A DNA stretch of 47,166 nt from assembly GCA_023381565.1 (NCBI GenBank), contig JAMCRR010000059.1, forward strand, positions 1 through 47,166. The letters are read 5' to 3'. Both the position numbers and the translations under genes were made by a program. The notes under the pieces are model-generated. The model was not told the DNA's origin, did not search any database, and worked only from the letters and a program-made list of their open reading frames with translations. Below are positions 1 to 8,045 of this stretch, in pieces. How positions within the stretch are numbered: the first letter of the stretch is position 1; the number at the start of each line of letters is the position of its first letter. This DNA comes from Chloroflexota bacterium (GTDB lineage: Bacteria; Chloroflexota; Anaerolineae; Anaerolineales; Anaerolineaceae).

Positions 1-78
1 ACAATCATCTTAACCTGGCCAAGGAAAATCATTCACATCATCAATCGATATGGAGGAGAAATCTCAATGGAACCGACC
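1..78 (+). repeat. Inverted copy of the ftsZ leader
   Basis: Positions 1-78 are the exact reverse complement of 1373-1296, which is the ftsZ upstream region, its ribosome-binding site GGAGGAG, the start codon and the first four codons (Met-Glu-Pro-Thr). The match begins at the window edge and stops after ACC. The plus-strand copy then opens a frame of only 24 codons, so it does not lead into a second ftsZ. This is either a genuine local inverted duplication or a fold-back chimera at a contig end. Confidence 0.95.
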
Positions 79-101
79 TGCCAGAGCCCGTGCCGAACCG
101 G

Positions 102-119
102 CCCCATGGGATTATGGGG
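102..119. other. Small hairpin downstream of ftsZ
   Basis: CCCCAT at 102-107 and ATGGGG at 114-119 are perfect 6-bp arms around a 6-base loop, 43 bases beyond the ftsZ stop codon. On the ftsZ strand no T-run follows, so it is not a convincing intrinsic terminator. The rest of 79-161 has no gene that I can support. Confidence 0.35.
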
Positions 120-161
120 TAAAACAAGGAGGAGATAAACTGTACGACCCGTTTCCCAAGT

Positions 162-1307
162 CTATCTTGCCGGACGATTGCGCAAGAAAGCGGGGATATC
201 CAAATCTTCGGTGTTCATCAGCCGGGGTTGGAACTCGATGGGGGCGGGGGTGGCTGAGGTCTGTTGGGTACTCCCCGCGGTGCGCGGGTAAGAATGGATG
301 CCGGCTTCTTCGGTGACTTTGGGCCGCTCGATCCGCTGCACGTTCATGCCGGTGCGCTCGAACCCGGTAGCGATGACGGTGATGCGGATATTGTCGCCCA
401 TATTTGGGTCGAGCACGGCGCCGAAGATCAGGTTCACGTCGGGGTGCGCGGTTTCCTTAATGATGGCGGCTGCCTGGTTGACTTCGAAGAGGGTGAGGTT
501 GTTGCCACCGGTGACGTTGAAGAGGATGCCGCGCGCCCCGTCGATGGTGATGTCTAAAAGCTGGCTGGAGATGGCTGCCTCGGCTGCGATGCGCGCCCGG
601 TCTTCGCCGTTGGCCGTGCCAACAGCCATCAATGCTGCGCCGCCTTCGGACATGATCGTGCGTACGTCGGCGAAGTCGAGGTTGATCAACCCAGGCACGG
701 TGATCAACTCAGAAATACCCTGGATGCCCTGCCTAAGGACGTCATCTGCCATGCGAAAGGCATCCTGCAAACTGGCCCGCTTGTCGACGATCTGCAGCAA
801 GCGGTCGTTGGGGATGACAATGAGCGTGTCAGCGTGTTCTTTGAGCTTATTGGCGCCGCCTTCTGCGGCCTGCGAACGCCGCATGCCTTCGAATGTGAAA
901 GGCCGTGTAACCACGCCGATAGTGAGGGCGCCAACTTCTTTGGCGATCTGAGCAACGATGGGGGCCGCGCCGGTGCCCGTACCGCCACCAAGGCCGGCGG
1001 TGACGAAGACCATGTCGCTGCCTTTTAATACCTCATACAGCTCTTCGGCGGATTCCTCCGCAGCTTTGCGTCCAATCTCCGGGTTGCTGCCTGCCCCAAG
1101 GCCGCGGGTGACCTTATCGCCGATGCGAACGCGCGTGGGAGCGTTCGAAAGTAGCAGTGCTTGCGCGTCGGTATTGACGGTGATGAACTCGATCCCCTGC
1201 AAACCCTCATCGATCATGCGGTTTACAGCGTTGCATCCACCACCCCCGACCCCGACGACCTTGATCCGAGCAGAGCTTTCAGGTTGGGATTGATTGGTCG
1301 GTTCCAT
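162..1307 (-). CDS. ftsZ: Cell division protein FtsZ
   Basis: FtsZ is the tubulin-like GTPase that polymerises into the cytoplasmic Z-ring at midcell and recruits the divisome. The 381-aa product has the N-terminal [11 protein letters not shown] nucleotide-binding loop, the tubulin signature [10 protein letters not shown], the GTPase T7 loop with NLDFADV, and a variable linker followed by a conserved C-terminal peptide ([14 protein letters not shown]) expected to bind FtsA. Length is normal for the family. The start is backed by GGAGGAG eight bases upstream. It is the last gene of the dcw operon, 81 bases after ftsA, and its leader is repeated in inverted form at the left window edge. Confidence 0.98.
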   Translation of the reverse strand: MEPTNQSQPESSARIKVVGVGGGGCNAVNRMIDEGLQGIEFITVNTDAQALLLSNAPTRVRIGDKVTRGLGAGSNPEIGRKAAEESAEELYEVLKGSDMVFVTAGLGGGTGTGAAPIVAQIAKEVGALTIGVVTRPFTFEGMRRSQAAEGGANKLKEHADTLIVIPNDRLLQIVDKRASLQDAFRMADDVLRQGIQGISELITVPGLINLDFADVRTIMSEGGAALMAVGTANGEDRARIAAEAAISSQLLDITIDGARGILFNVTGGNNLTLFEVNQAAAIIKETAHPDVNLIFGAVLDPNMGDNIRITVIATGFERTGMNVQRIERPKVTEEAGIHSYPRTAGSTQQTSATPAPIEFQPRLMNTEDLDIPAFLRNRPAR

Positions 1308-1388
1308 TGAGATTTCTCCTCCATATCGATTGATGATGTGAATGATTTTCCTTGGCCAGGTTAAGATGATTGTCTAATATTAATAATT

Positions 1389-2633
1389 TCAGGGTAAGAG
1401 TCGCTTTAGCCAGCTTTTCAGTGTGTTCAAATCCATAGTTGCTCCTTTCACCCGAGAGTCTCTCCCGGAGAAATGGGATCCTGCTTCGCTCATCAACATC
1501 GCCCAGTAGAGAAGGCCGACGCTCGTAGAAAATGCCGGTGAGGCCAATTGGTCGGTTAATCCAACCAGGTTCTCCGGCTTGGCAATCCGCACCGGGAAAC
1601 CCAGCACCTGGGTCGCCAGCGATTTGATCCCCGGCAGCAGGCTGGTACCGCCGGTTAAGACCATTCCGGCAGGCAGCAGACCATCGTACCCAGAGCGCTT
1701 GATCTCCTGGAGAGCGAGCAGGAAAATTTCTTCCACACGGGCCTCGATGATGTGAGCCAGCTCTTTGCGGCTGACCTGGACGGGTTTATCATCGGAGAAG
1801 GTGCGCACGGTGAAGGTTTCTTCAGATCCCACTTCGCCCTCGACGGCAAAACCATGCTGTTTCTTGATCTCTTCAGCCTGCGAAACCGGCAGGCGCAAAC
1901 CGGCGGCAATATCAGCAGTGATGTGGTTGCCGCCAACCGCGGTGACGCTGGTGTGCCAGACATCGCCGTCGATATAGATGGCCAGGTCGGTCGTTCCGCC
2001 CCCGATATCGCAAACCACTGCACCCATCTGGCGCTCAGTTTCTGAGAGCACTACCTCACCAGAAGCCAGCGGGTTGAGGACAAACTGCGAGACCTCCACC
2101 CCCGAAGCGGAAACACACTGGCGCAGGTTCTCTACCGTTGCCGCGGCTGCCGTGATGATATGGGCTTCAACCTCCAGCCGGAAACCGTGCATGCCGATGG
2201 GCATTCGGATTCCATCCTGACCGTCGATGTCGAACCCGCGCTGAATGACGTGGATGATCTCGCGGTTGTGGGGGATGGCTACCGCCTGGGCGGCTTCTAA
2301 CGCGCGGGCGACGTCGTCCTGATCGATCACCCGTCCTGAAATCCCGACCACGCCGCGGCTGTTGACCGACGACACGTGCGATCCGGCCAGGCTCACCAGA
2401 GCGGAGGTGATCTCCAAACCCGATGAACGCTCGGCTTTTTCGATCGAGCGCGCAACCGATTGGGTGGCAGCAGCCAGGTCGACCACAGCCCCCTTGCGGA
2501 TGCCTTGAGATGGCTCGATGCCCACCCCGAGGATGCGCATGCTGTGCTCACCCTCCACACGAGCAACAAGGGTGCAGACTTTTGTGGTCCCGATATCGAT
2601 CCCGACTACGATTGGCTCATCCATAGCAGTCAT
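1389..2633 (-). CDS. ftsA: Cell division protein FtsA
   Basis: FtsA is an actin-like ATPase that tethers FtsZ filaments to the membrane and recruits later divisome proteins. The 414-aa protein opens with the phosphate-1 motif VGIDIGTTKVC, has the phosphate-2 motif CDIGGGTTDLAIY mid-protein and the adenosine motif LTGGTSLLPG near residue 330. It ends in an amphipathic helix (LKSWLKRLLP), the usual membrane-targeting sequence. The first ATG overlaps the ftsQ stop as ATGA, implying translational coupling; a second Met three codons later (2624) is a possible alternative start. Confidence 0.97.
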   Translation of the reverse strand: MTAMDEPIVVGIDIGTTKVCTLVARVEGEHSMRILGVGIEPSQGIRKGAVVDLAAATQSVARSIEKAERSSGLEITSALVSLAGSHVSSVNSRGVVGISGRVIDQDDVARALEAAQAVAIPHNREIIHVIQRGFDIDGQDGIRMPIGMHGFRLEVEAHIITAAAATVENLRQCVSASGVEVSQFVLNPLASGEVVLSETERQMGAVVCDIGGGTTDLAIYIDGDVWHTSVTAVGGNHITADIAAGLRLPVSQAEEIKKQHGFAVEGEVGSEETFTVRTFSDDKPVQVSRKELAHIIEARVEEIFLLALQEIKRSGYDGLLPAGMVLTGGTSLLPGIKSLATQVLGFPVRIAKPENLVGLTDQLASPAFSTSVGLLYWAMLMSEAGSHFSGRDSRVKGATMDLNTLKSWLKRLLP

Positions 2634-3643
2634 TGCTCCAGGCGATAAAATGGGGCGCGAGGGAACTCAACGCTAATCATGACAGGGTGAATCCCCTGCG
2701 AAGTAAGATGTTGAACGATCACCTGATACTGCTGCAATTTCAGGTCCACGTCATTGGTTTCCATGCCAAAATACACTTTCCAACCCTGGGGATCGTTCCA
2801 TCCCAGGCCATAACGAGGGCTAAAGGCAATTGGCATCCCGGCAGGCGCCTGCTTGCTGAGTTTGATGATCGAAGGGATCATCTCAGGAGGAAGGAAGATT
2901 TTCGGCTCGGAGGGCTCTAAGGCAGGTTGGTCTACTACTGAGATGGTTTCTGCAGAACTCTTCTCGGAACCGGGGATGACAGGCGCGCCTTCAGCCTCGA
3001 CGGTCACCAGGCCTTCTGCACTGCCTCGTTCGGGGAATACAATGCCTGCCGCGTCGATCCATTGGGTTTTGCCGTCTTGCTGCCAGGCGATTACCGGTTT
3101 GCGCTCGATGATGCGCACAACCACAGCGTTGGGGATGCCCACCTCGATGTCGGCGCTCAGGATATCTGGGAAGGCTGCCAGCAGGTCTTGTTTGATCTGA
3201 TCTGGGATCACAGAGACGATCGGCTCGCCATCGATATTCAATGCGGCGTTGACATCACTCGAGGTGAGGCGTTTCGCGCCCAGGACGCGCACACCTTCGA
3301 CCTGGAAGTTTGAAGCGCTCAACAAAGCCCAGATGGCGATTACCAGAAAGACAGCCATGGTTCCAGAAGCCAACCGCCATCCAAATTGGACGACCGGCAA
3401 GGCAGGCAATCGCAGCTCAGCTCCCGGTGTGTTCAGCGAATAGTAGTACTGCCGCCGGGCGTTCCCTTGAGGGCGGCGGTGGGCAGATTTCCCGGCCATG
3501 CTGGTCCGCGCCATCACCGGGGGAACGGCCATAGGCCGGCGCGCCCGGTCGGCTGCCTGCGACACGCGCTCCTGGCTGCGCTCAGAATTTCGGGAGCGAA
3601 GGGAGAACGATCGTTTCGCTGAGAGTATCTTGGGTTCTCTCAT
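2630..3643 (-). CDS. ftsQ: Cell division protein FtsQ/DivIB
   Basis: FtsQ is a bitopic divisome protein that links early cytoplasmic components to the septal synthase FtsW-FtsI through FtsL and FtsB. The 337-aa product has a long basic cytoplasmic tail (about residues 1-85, rich in Arg and Ser), one membrane segment at about 91-111, then a POTRA domain beginning near residue 113 (FQVEGVRVLGAKRLT) and a FtsQ/DivIB beta domain. The cytoplasmic tail is longer than in Escherichia coli FtsQ. It overlaps ftsA by four bases and lies 56 bases after murB, consistent with one operon. Confidence 0.93.
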   Translation of the reverse strand: MREPKILSAKRSFSLRSRNSERSQERVSQAADRARRPMAVPPVMARTSMAGKSAHRRPQGNARRQYYYSLNTPGAELRLPALPVVQFGWRLASGTMAVFLVIAIWALLSASNFQVEGVRVLGAKRLTSSDVNAALNIDGEPIVSVIPDQIKQDLLAAFPDILSADIEVGIPNAVVVRIIERKPVIAWQQDGKTQWIDAAGIVFPERGSAEGLVTVEAEGAPVIPGSEKSSAETISVVDQPALEPSEPKIFLPPEMIPSIIKLSKQAPAGMPIAFSPRYGLGWNDPQGWKVYFGMETNDVDLKLQQYQVIVQHLTSQGIHPVMISVEFPRAPFYRLEQ

Positions 3644-3699
3644 TTGGCTTCTTCTCTCTCATCCTGCATCGATAATCGGATTCCCATTACCTGCATCCT

Positions 3700-4665
3700 T
3701 CACCTCAATACGGCGAGCTGGTTTTCATCCCATTCGCCCAAGAGCTCGATCTCGAGCTCTAAATGCACTCTATTAGTCTTCAAAACGGCTTCCTGAGCCA
3801 TACGAATAAGCCTGAGGATATCGGATGCCGTTGCAGACCCCCCAAGAATGAAAAAATTGGCGTGGATGGTGCTGATTTCGGCATCTCCGACAGATTGGCC
3901 TTTCAATCCCGCTGCATCGATCAGCCTCCCGGCAAAATCCCCCGGCGGGTTTTTGAACATCGAACCAATCGTCGCGCCGGGTGGTTGGGTCTGGCGGCGT
4001 TTTGCCGCATTGGCGTCGATGCGCGACTTGACCTCCGTGGGTGTGCTTTGGGCGAGCTGGAATTTCGCCGCCAGGATGACCGCGCAGCTACATTCGCGTT
4101 TTAATATGCTGCTGCGGTAGGCGTAATCGAACTGCTCTACGGGCCAGGACACCTTACCCAATTTTGGGTGCAAGATTTCTGCCAAAAGCAGGCAGCTCCG
4201 GATGTCACTTCCAAAGGCGCCGGCATTCCCGTAGACCGCGCCCCCGACGGTCCCGGGGATAGCTGCCGACCATTCCAGGCCGCTCAAGCCGCGTAAAGCC
4301 AGCTGGCGAGCCATCGCTCCCAGATTCGCGCCCGATTCGGCCCATACCGCAGGCTGTTGGCTGTGAATATCGATCTTGACATTACGTGCCCGGTTCAGAA
4401 CTACCAGCCCGCGGATGCCTTTATCACTGATCAGGACGTTGGAACCTCCTCCGAGGATGGCAAAGTCAATGCCCATCTCCCATAGTTGCGCGACGGTATC
4501 CGCCATCTCATCGGCGGTATGCACGGGGAGCAGCACATCGGCGTGGCCTCCCACCTGGGATGTGGTGTAGTGCGCCATAGGGACATTCTCCTGCAGCCGC
4601 AGGCCGAATGTATTGCGCAGGTCATCCATGGGAAGAGGTTTCATACCATTCATCATTCGGACCAT
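3700..4665 (-). CDS. murB: UDP-N-acetylenolpyruvoylglucosamine reductase MurB
   Basis: MurB is the cytoplasmic FAD- and NADPH-dependent reductase that converts UDP-GlcNAc-enolpyruvate to UDP-MurNAc. The 321-aa protein has the FAD-binding LGGGSNVLISD loop, the GTVGGAVYGNAGAFG segment, and the GSMFKNPPGDFAGRLID block that carries the catalytic serine, followed by ANFFIL. Its start overlaps the stop of the upstream 60-aa ORF by one base (TGATG), so the two are probably translationally coupled. Met residues at 4, 5 and 8 are alternative starts; the coupled one is preferred. Confidence 0.97.
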   Translation of the reverse strand: MVRMMNGMKPLPMDDLRNTFGLRLQENVPMAHYTTSQVGGHADVLLPVHTADEMADTVAQLWEMGIDFAILGGGSNVLISDKGIRGLVVLNRARNVKIDIHSQQPAVWAESGANLGAMARQLALRGLSGLEWSAAIPGTVGGAVYGNAGAFGSDIRSCLLLAEILHPKLGKVSWPVEQFDYAYRSSILKRECSCAVILAAKFQLAQSTPTEVKSRIDANAAKRRQTQPPGATIGSMFKNPPGDFAGRLIDAAGLKGQSVGDAEISTIHANFFILGGSATASDILRLIRMAQEAVLKTNRVHLELEIELLGEWDENQLAVLR

Positions 4666-4847
4666 CAGATCGCTTTGAGGCGGTCGATCAAACGTTGCAC
4701 GAGCTGGGTTGCCTCGGGGATTTTCTTGTCGGCATCCCCGGAGTGAAACGGTTTATCCGCCACGGTGGGCTTGGAGGATTTATCTTGCTCTTTCACCCGA
4801 ATAAATCCCGCGGGCTTGCTTTCTTGCCCTGGAGTGGGTTCAACCAT
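4665..4847 (-). CDS. Small 60-aa protein of the dcw operon, function unknown
   Basis: This short frame fills the gap between murC and murB exactly: its ATG lies inside the last codons of murC (8-base overlap) and its TGA overlaps the murB ATG by one base. That fit argues for a translated gene. The product is hydrophilic, with a Pro/Lys-rich, probably disordered first 40 residues and an amphipathic helix at the end (ATQLVQRLIDRLKAI). There is no membrane segment or cysteine motif. I recognise no family. It may be a small division or wall-synthesis accessory peptide, or simply a coupling ORF for murB translation. Confidence 0.65.
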   Translation of the reverse strand: MVEPTPGQESKPAGFIRVKEQDKSSKPTVADKPFHSGDADKKIPEATQLVQRLIDRLKAI

Positions 4848-6237
4848 GTGCCGCCTTCCTTTCTTTCAAGCTTGCCAGGACCTGCGCCGAAACCTGGTCA
4901 GCATCTCCTGCCGATAGAACGACCAGGACATCCCCGGGGAGGAGCTGCTCTTCCAGGTAGCTGGCAACCTCAGGGAGGGTGGGGATATAGCGGGCGTCGG
5001 GGTGACCCATCGCTTGGACCAGGCTGCTGACGGAAAAATTCTGGAACGGTTCTCGGGCGGCGTAAACATCGGTCACAATAACCCGCGCGGCAGATGTAAA
5101 AGAGGAAGCAAAGCCGTCGAAAAGCGCCAGGGTGCGCGAGTAGGTGTGTGGCTGCCAGACAGCCCATAAACGCCGGCCTGGATAGCGCGAGCGGGCAGCT
5201 GCCAGAGTAGCCCGGATCTCTGTTGGGTGATGCGCATAGTCGTCGATGATGGTGATGTCTTGAGCTTCGCCGACTACTTCAAATCGCCTGCCCGTCCCCC
5301 GGAAGGTGTTCAATGCCGCTGCTGCCTGTGCTGTTGGGATCCCCACCTGGTCGGCTGCTGCGAATGCAGCCAGAGCATTCAATACGTTGTGCTCCCCAGG
5401 CACCTGGAGAGTGATTTTCACCAGTGAAGTCATTTTTCCATCAGGGGAGCGGTGGTAGACCTCGAAGGTGAAGCCCCCCCTTTCGTTCCTGTTCAAGCCG
5501 CGCGCCTGGTAATCGGCAGCGCAGGTGATGGCGTAGGAATATCCTTGCCGCCCATCTTTGTGAGCGGCTTGGAGCAAAGCGCTGGCTCCGGCATCTTCGA
5601 TGCAGGAGATCAGTGTCCCGCCCTTCTGAAGGCGAGAGACAAACTCCTGGAATGCGCCAAGGTAATCTTCATAGGATGGGAAACAGTCGGGGTGATCGTG
5701 CTCGACGTTAGTCACCACGATCATTTTGGGCTTTAATCCCAGGAACATGCGATCGTACTCATCTGCTTCCAACATAAAGACCTCCCCTTGCCCTGCATGG
5801 GCGTTCGTCTGCAGGTTCTGAGAGACTCCACCGATGATGTAGGAAGGATCTCTGGATGCAAACACCAAAATCCAGGTAAGCATGGCTGTAGTGGTGGTTT
5901 TCCCATGGGTTCCGGCAACGGCAATACCAAAGCGGTCGTCGAGCAGCCGGCCCAGGAAGTCATGACGTTTGAGCACCGGAATGCCAGCCTCCTGGGCGGC
6001 CAGCACTTCCACATTGTCATCAGCAATGGCTGACGAGCGGATCACCAGATCGGCGCCGCGGATATTTTCTGCACGGTGACCAACGTAGATGGTTGCGCCG
6101 GCTTTCTCGAGGGATTTGGCCAGCGGGGAGAGAACGCGATCAGAGCCGCTCACGTAGCCGCCGCTTTCCAGGAGCACGCGTGCGATCGCCGAAATGCCGG
6201 TCCCACCAATTCCAATCAAATGATAATGAGTCGTCAT
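4840..6237 (-). CDS. murC: UDP-N-acetylmuramate--L-alanine ligase MurC
   Basis: MurC adds the first amino acid, L-alanine, to UDP-MurNAc in the cytoplasm with ATP. The 465-aa product begins MTTHYHLIGIGGTGISAIA, a typical UDP-binding N-terminus, has an intact P-loop GTHGKTTTTAML, the central EADEYDRMFL and VVTNVEHDHPD motifs, and the C-terminal DDYAHHPTEI ligase motif. The reading frame is open 61 codons further upstream, but that stretch lies inside the preceding membrane-protein gene and does not resemble MurC. The chosen ATG overlaps that gene's TGA by one base. All catalytic motifs look functional. Confidence 0.97.
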   Translation of the reverse strand: MTTHYHLIGIGGTGISAIARVLLESGGYVSGSDRVLSPLAKSLEKAGATIYVGHRAENIRGADLVIRSSAIADDNVEVLAAQEAGIPVLKRHDFLGRLLDDRFGIAVAGTHGKTTTTAMLTWILVFASRDPSYIIGGVSQNLQTNAHAGQGEVFMLEADEYDRMFLGLKPKMIVVTNVEHDHPDCFPSYEDYLGAFQEFVSRLQKGGTLISCIEDAGASALLQAAHKDGRQGYSYAITCAADYQARGLNRNERGGFTFEVYHRSPDGKMTSLVKITLQVPGEHNVLNALAAFAAADQVGIPTAQAAAALNTFRGTGRRFEVVGEAQDITIIDDYAHHPTEIRATLAAARSRYPGRRLWAVWQPHTYSRTLALFDGFASSFTSAARVIVTDVYAAREPFQNFSVSSLVQAMGHPDARYIPTLPEVASYLEEQLLPGDVLVVLSAGDADQVSAQVLASLKERKAAHG

Positions 6238-6767
6238 CAAAGAAAAACCACCATAACGAATACGAATGCAATGCCAACCGCAAAATATATCCCTGGTGCG
6301 CCCAGCCAGCTGGGCGGCAAGAAGGGGATCAATTTTAACGCTGCCGCGCCCATTGGGTCTGTCGGCAGCGGTGGTTGTATCGATGTAAAGGGGTAGCTGG
6401 CTTCGTTTAAGAAAAACCACAGGGTGCCAACTACCAGATAGCCGTTAATACCACCGAGAAATAAACCAAGCATCACATCTTGGAGGCGTTCGCGCGCAAA
6501 TTTGTTGCTTTCGGCGAACCGGCGCAGGTTGGGGGTCTGGTATCCAAAGAACACTAATCCCATGAGCAGGCCGGATTTTACCCAAAAGAGCGATTCTCCG
6601 CTGAGTGTATCGCGCACGAACGGCACAAAACGCTCGACGATGGTAATAATAAAGAGAGCCAGAATGACGGCAAAGCTGACCAGCAGTTCTTTGGCCCAGC
6701 CGCGCATGGCGCCAATGACTGCGAATAGAACTACGTACATCCAAAAAACGAAGGTCAGGCTCAGCAT
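6237..6767 (-). CDS. CvpA-like integral membrane protein
   Basis: A 176-aa hydrophobic protein with four predicted membrane segments (about residues 5-25, 28-45, 62-78 and 96-118) and a fifth at the C-terminus. The start of segment two has the pattern GAMRGWAKELL, resembling the G-x-x-R-G motif of the CvpA family. Known CvpA proteins are linked to envelope integrity and colicin V production, but their biochemical role is unclear. It occupies the place between ftsW and murC where murG usually lies, and its stop overlaps the murC start by one base, so it is part of the dcw operon. Assignment to CvpA is by motif only. Confidence 0.65.
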   Translation of the reverse strand: MLSLTFVFWMYVVLFAVIGAMRGWAKELLVSFAVILALFIITIVERFVPFVRDTLSGESLFWVKSGLLMGLVFFGYQTPNLRRFAESNKFARERLQDVMLGLFLGGINGYLVVGTLWFFLNEASYPFTSIQPPLPTDPMGAAALKLIPFLPPSWLGAPGIYFAVGIAFVFVMVVFL

Positions 6768-6803
6768 TCCGTTCCGATCTCTAATCTACCAACCATGATA
6801 CGA

Positions 6804-8045
6804 TCAAGTCGTCGATGTCGAAACGCGCCGCGAGCGCGCTTTACGCCTCTCGCGACCGCGCAAATCTACTACACCATCGAAAGGAGTTCCTTCACGCGCC
6901 CTCTTCGTTGATGAGTAGCGCGCCACGCTCATGATCAAACCAATGGCACCCAAAGAAGCCGTCATATTCGAGCCCCCGGCGCTGATAAACGGCAGCGCAT
7001 TGCCGGCAAAGGGCAGCAAGCCAACAATGACTGCCATATTGATCATGGCTTCAGTAAAGATCCACACCGTCAAGCCGGCTGCCAGCAGAGATCCTAGCTG
7101 ATCGGCCGCCCGCCAGGCAACCTTGATGCCGCGCCACAAGAGTAGTGTATAAAGCATCACGACACCGGCTGCGCCGACCAGCCCGGTTTCTTCAGTGATT
7201 ACGGCGAAAATGCTGTCCGTCGGCGCCACGGGAAGACCGGTGAATTTTGTCTCGGCCTGGCCAATCCCCACCCCAATCCAGCCGCCTTTAACAATCGCTT
7301 CTAAAGAACGGCGTACGTGGTAGGAGGCTTGAATGGGATCGCGCAGGCCGTCCAGATAGGAGGTCAGACGAGCATTCCCGGTTGCGCTCAGCTTGACTAC
7401 GATGTAACCGGCAAGCACGGCGGCGACGAAGACAAATATAATCTGTCGCCATTCTCCCCCAGCCAGGAAGAAGAGCAAGGCGCCCAGGATGAAGACGGTG
7501 GCTGCAGCGCTGATATCCGGCTGCAGCAGGACCAGGCCTCCGGTTACCCCCAGGATGGCTCCCATGGGAATTAACCCGAAGCTGATATTATTCAATTGCT
7601 CCTGGCGACTGGAAAGCCAGAAAGCCAGGTAGATGATAGTAGATAGTTTCGCCAGTTCTGAGGGCTGGACGGATCCGCCTAATATGGACCTGGCCGCCCC
7701 CAGGCGGATATCGTTGATCCACAAAACGACCAGGAGCAAGACGAGCGTGCCGATCATCATAGGAATGAGCAGGCGGCGCAGGCGGTGGTAGTCGAACAAC
7801 GCGAAAGCGAGAGCCAGCACGACGCCGACCACAGCCCAGCGAATCTGCCGGAAGAAAAGGTAATTAGGAGATTGGTTCATCGACAATGAAAAGTCCCAGC
7901 TGGCCGAATACACCATTAGAAGGCCAAAGACGAGCAAAGTCAGCACGACCAGCAACAGGGGCACGTCGATACTCAAGCGGAGCGGACGTTGAGCCGGCTT
8001 GGATGCCGCCGGTTTTGCGGCGTTCACGGAAGATCCTTCACCCAT
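6804..8045 (-). CDS. ftsW: Septal peptidoglycan glycosyltransferase FtsW
   Basis: FtsW is a SEDS-family polytopic membrane enzyme that polymerises lipid II glycan strands at the septum together with FtsI. The 413-aa product has about ten membrane segments, starting after a 25-residue cytoplasmic tail, the YSASW motif in the first segment, QPSELAKL near residue 127, LLQPD, and PFAGNALPFISAGGSNM near the end, all typical of FtsW/RodA/SpoVE. The C-terminus is a basic tail rich in Arg. Its ATG lies 22 bases inside murD. The division role is inferred from the operon, because RodA is very similar. Confidence 0.95.
   Translation of the reverse strand: MGEGSSVNAAKPAASKPAQRPLRLSIDVPLLLVVLTLLVFGLLMVYSASWDFSLSMNQSPNYLFFRQIRWAVVGVVLALAFALFDYHRLRRLLIPMMIGTLVLLLVVLWINDIRLGAARSILGGSVQPSELAKLSTIIYLAFWLSSRQEQLNNISFGLIPMGAILGVTGGLVLLQPDISAAATVFILGALLFFLAGGEWRQIIFVFVAAVLAGYIVVKLSATGNARLTSYLDGLRDPIQASYHVRRSLEAIVKGGWIGVGIGQAETKFTGLPVAPTDSIFAVITEETGLVGAAGVVMLYTLLLWRGIKVAWRAADQLGSLLAAGLTVWIFTEAMINMAVIVGLLPFAGNALPFISAGGSNMTASLGAIGLIMSVARYSSTKRAREGTPFDGVVDLRGRERRKARSRRVSTSTT

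Noticed and set aside
50..316. 88-codon plus-strand frame at the left edge
   Set aside because: It begins within the inverted ftsZ-leader copy and then runs antisense through the end of ftsZ. Composition is that of a shadow frame.
298..951. 217-codon frame antisense to ftsZ
   Set aside because: Long only because of the codon bias of ftsZ on the other strand; no family resemblance.
6238..6420. 61-codon N-terminal extension of MurC
   Set aside because: It lies within the CvpA-like gene in another frame and does not look like MurC; the internal ATG fits the family start and the TGATG overlap.
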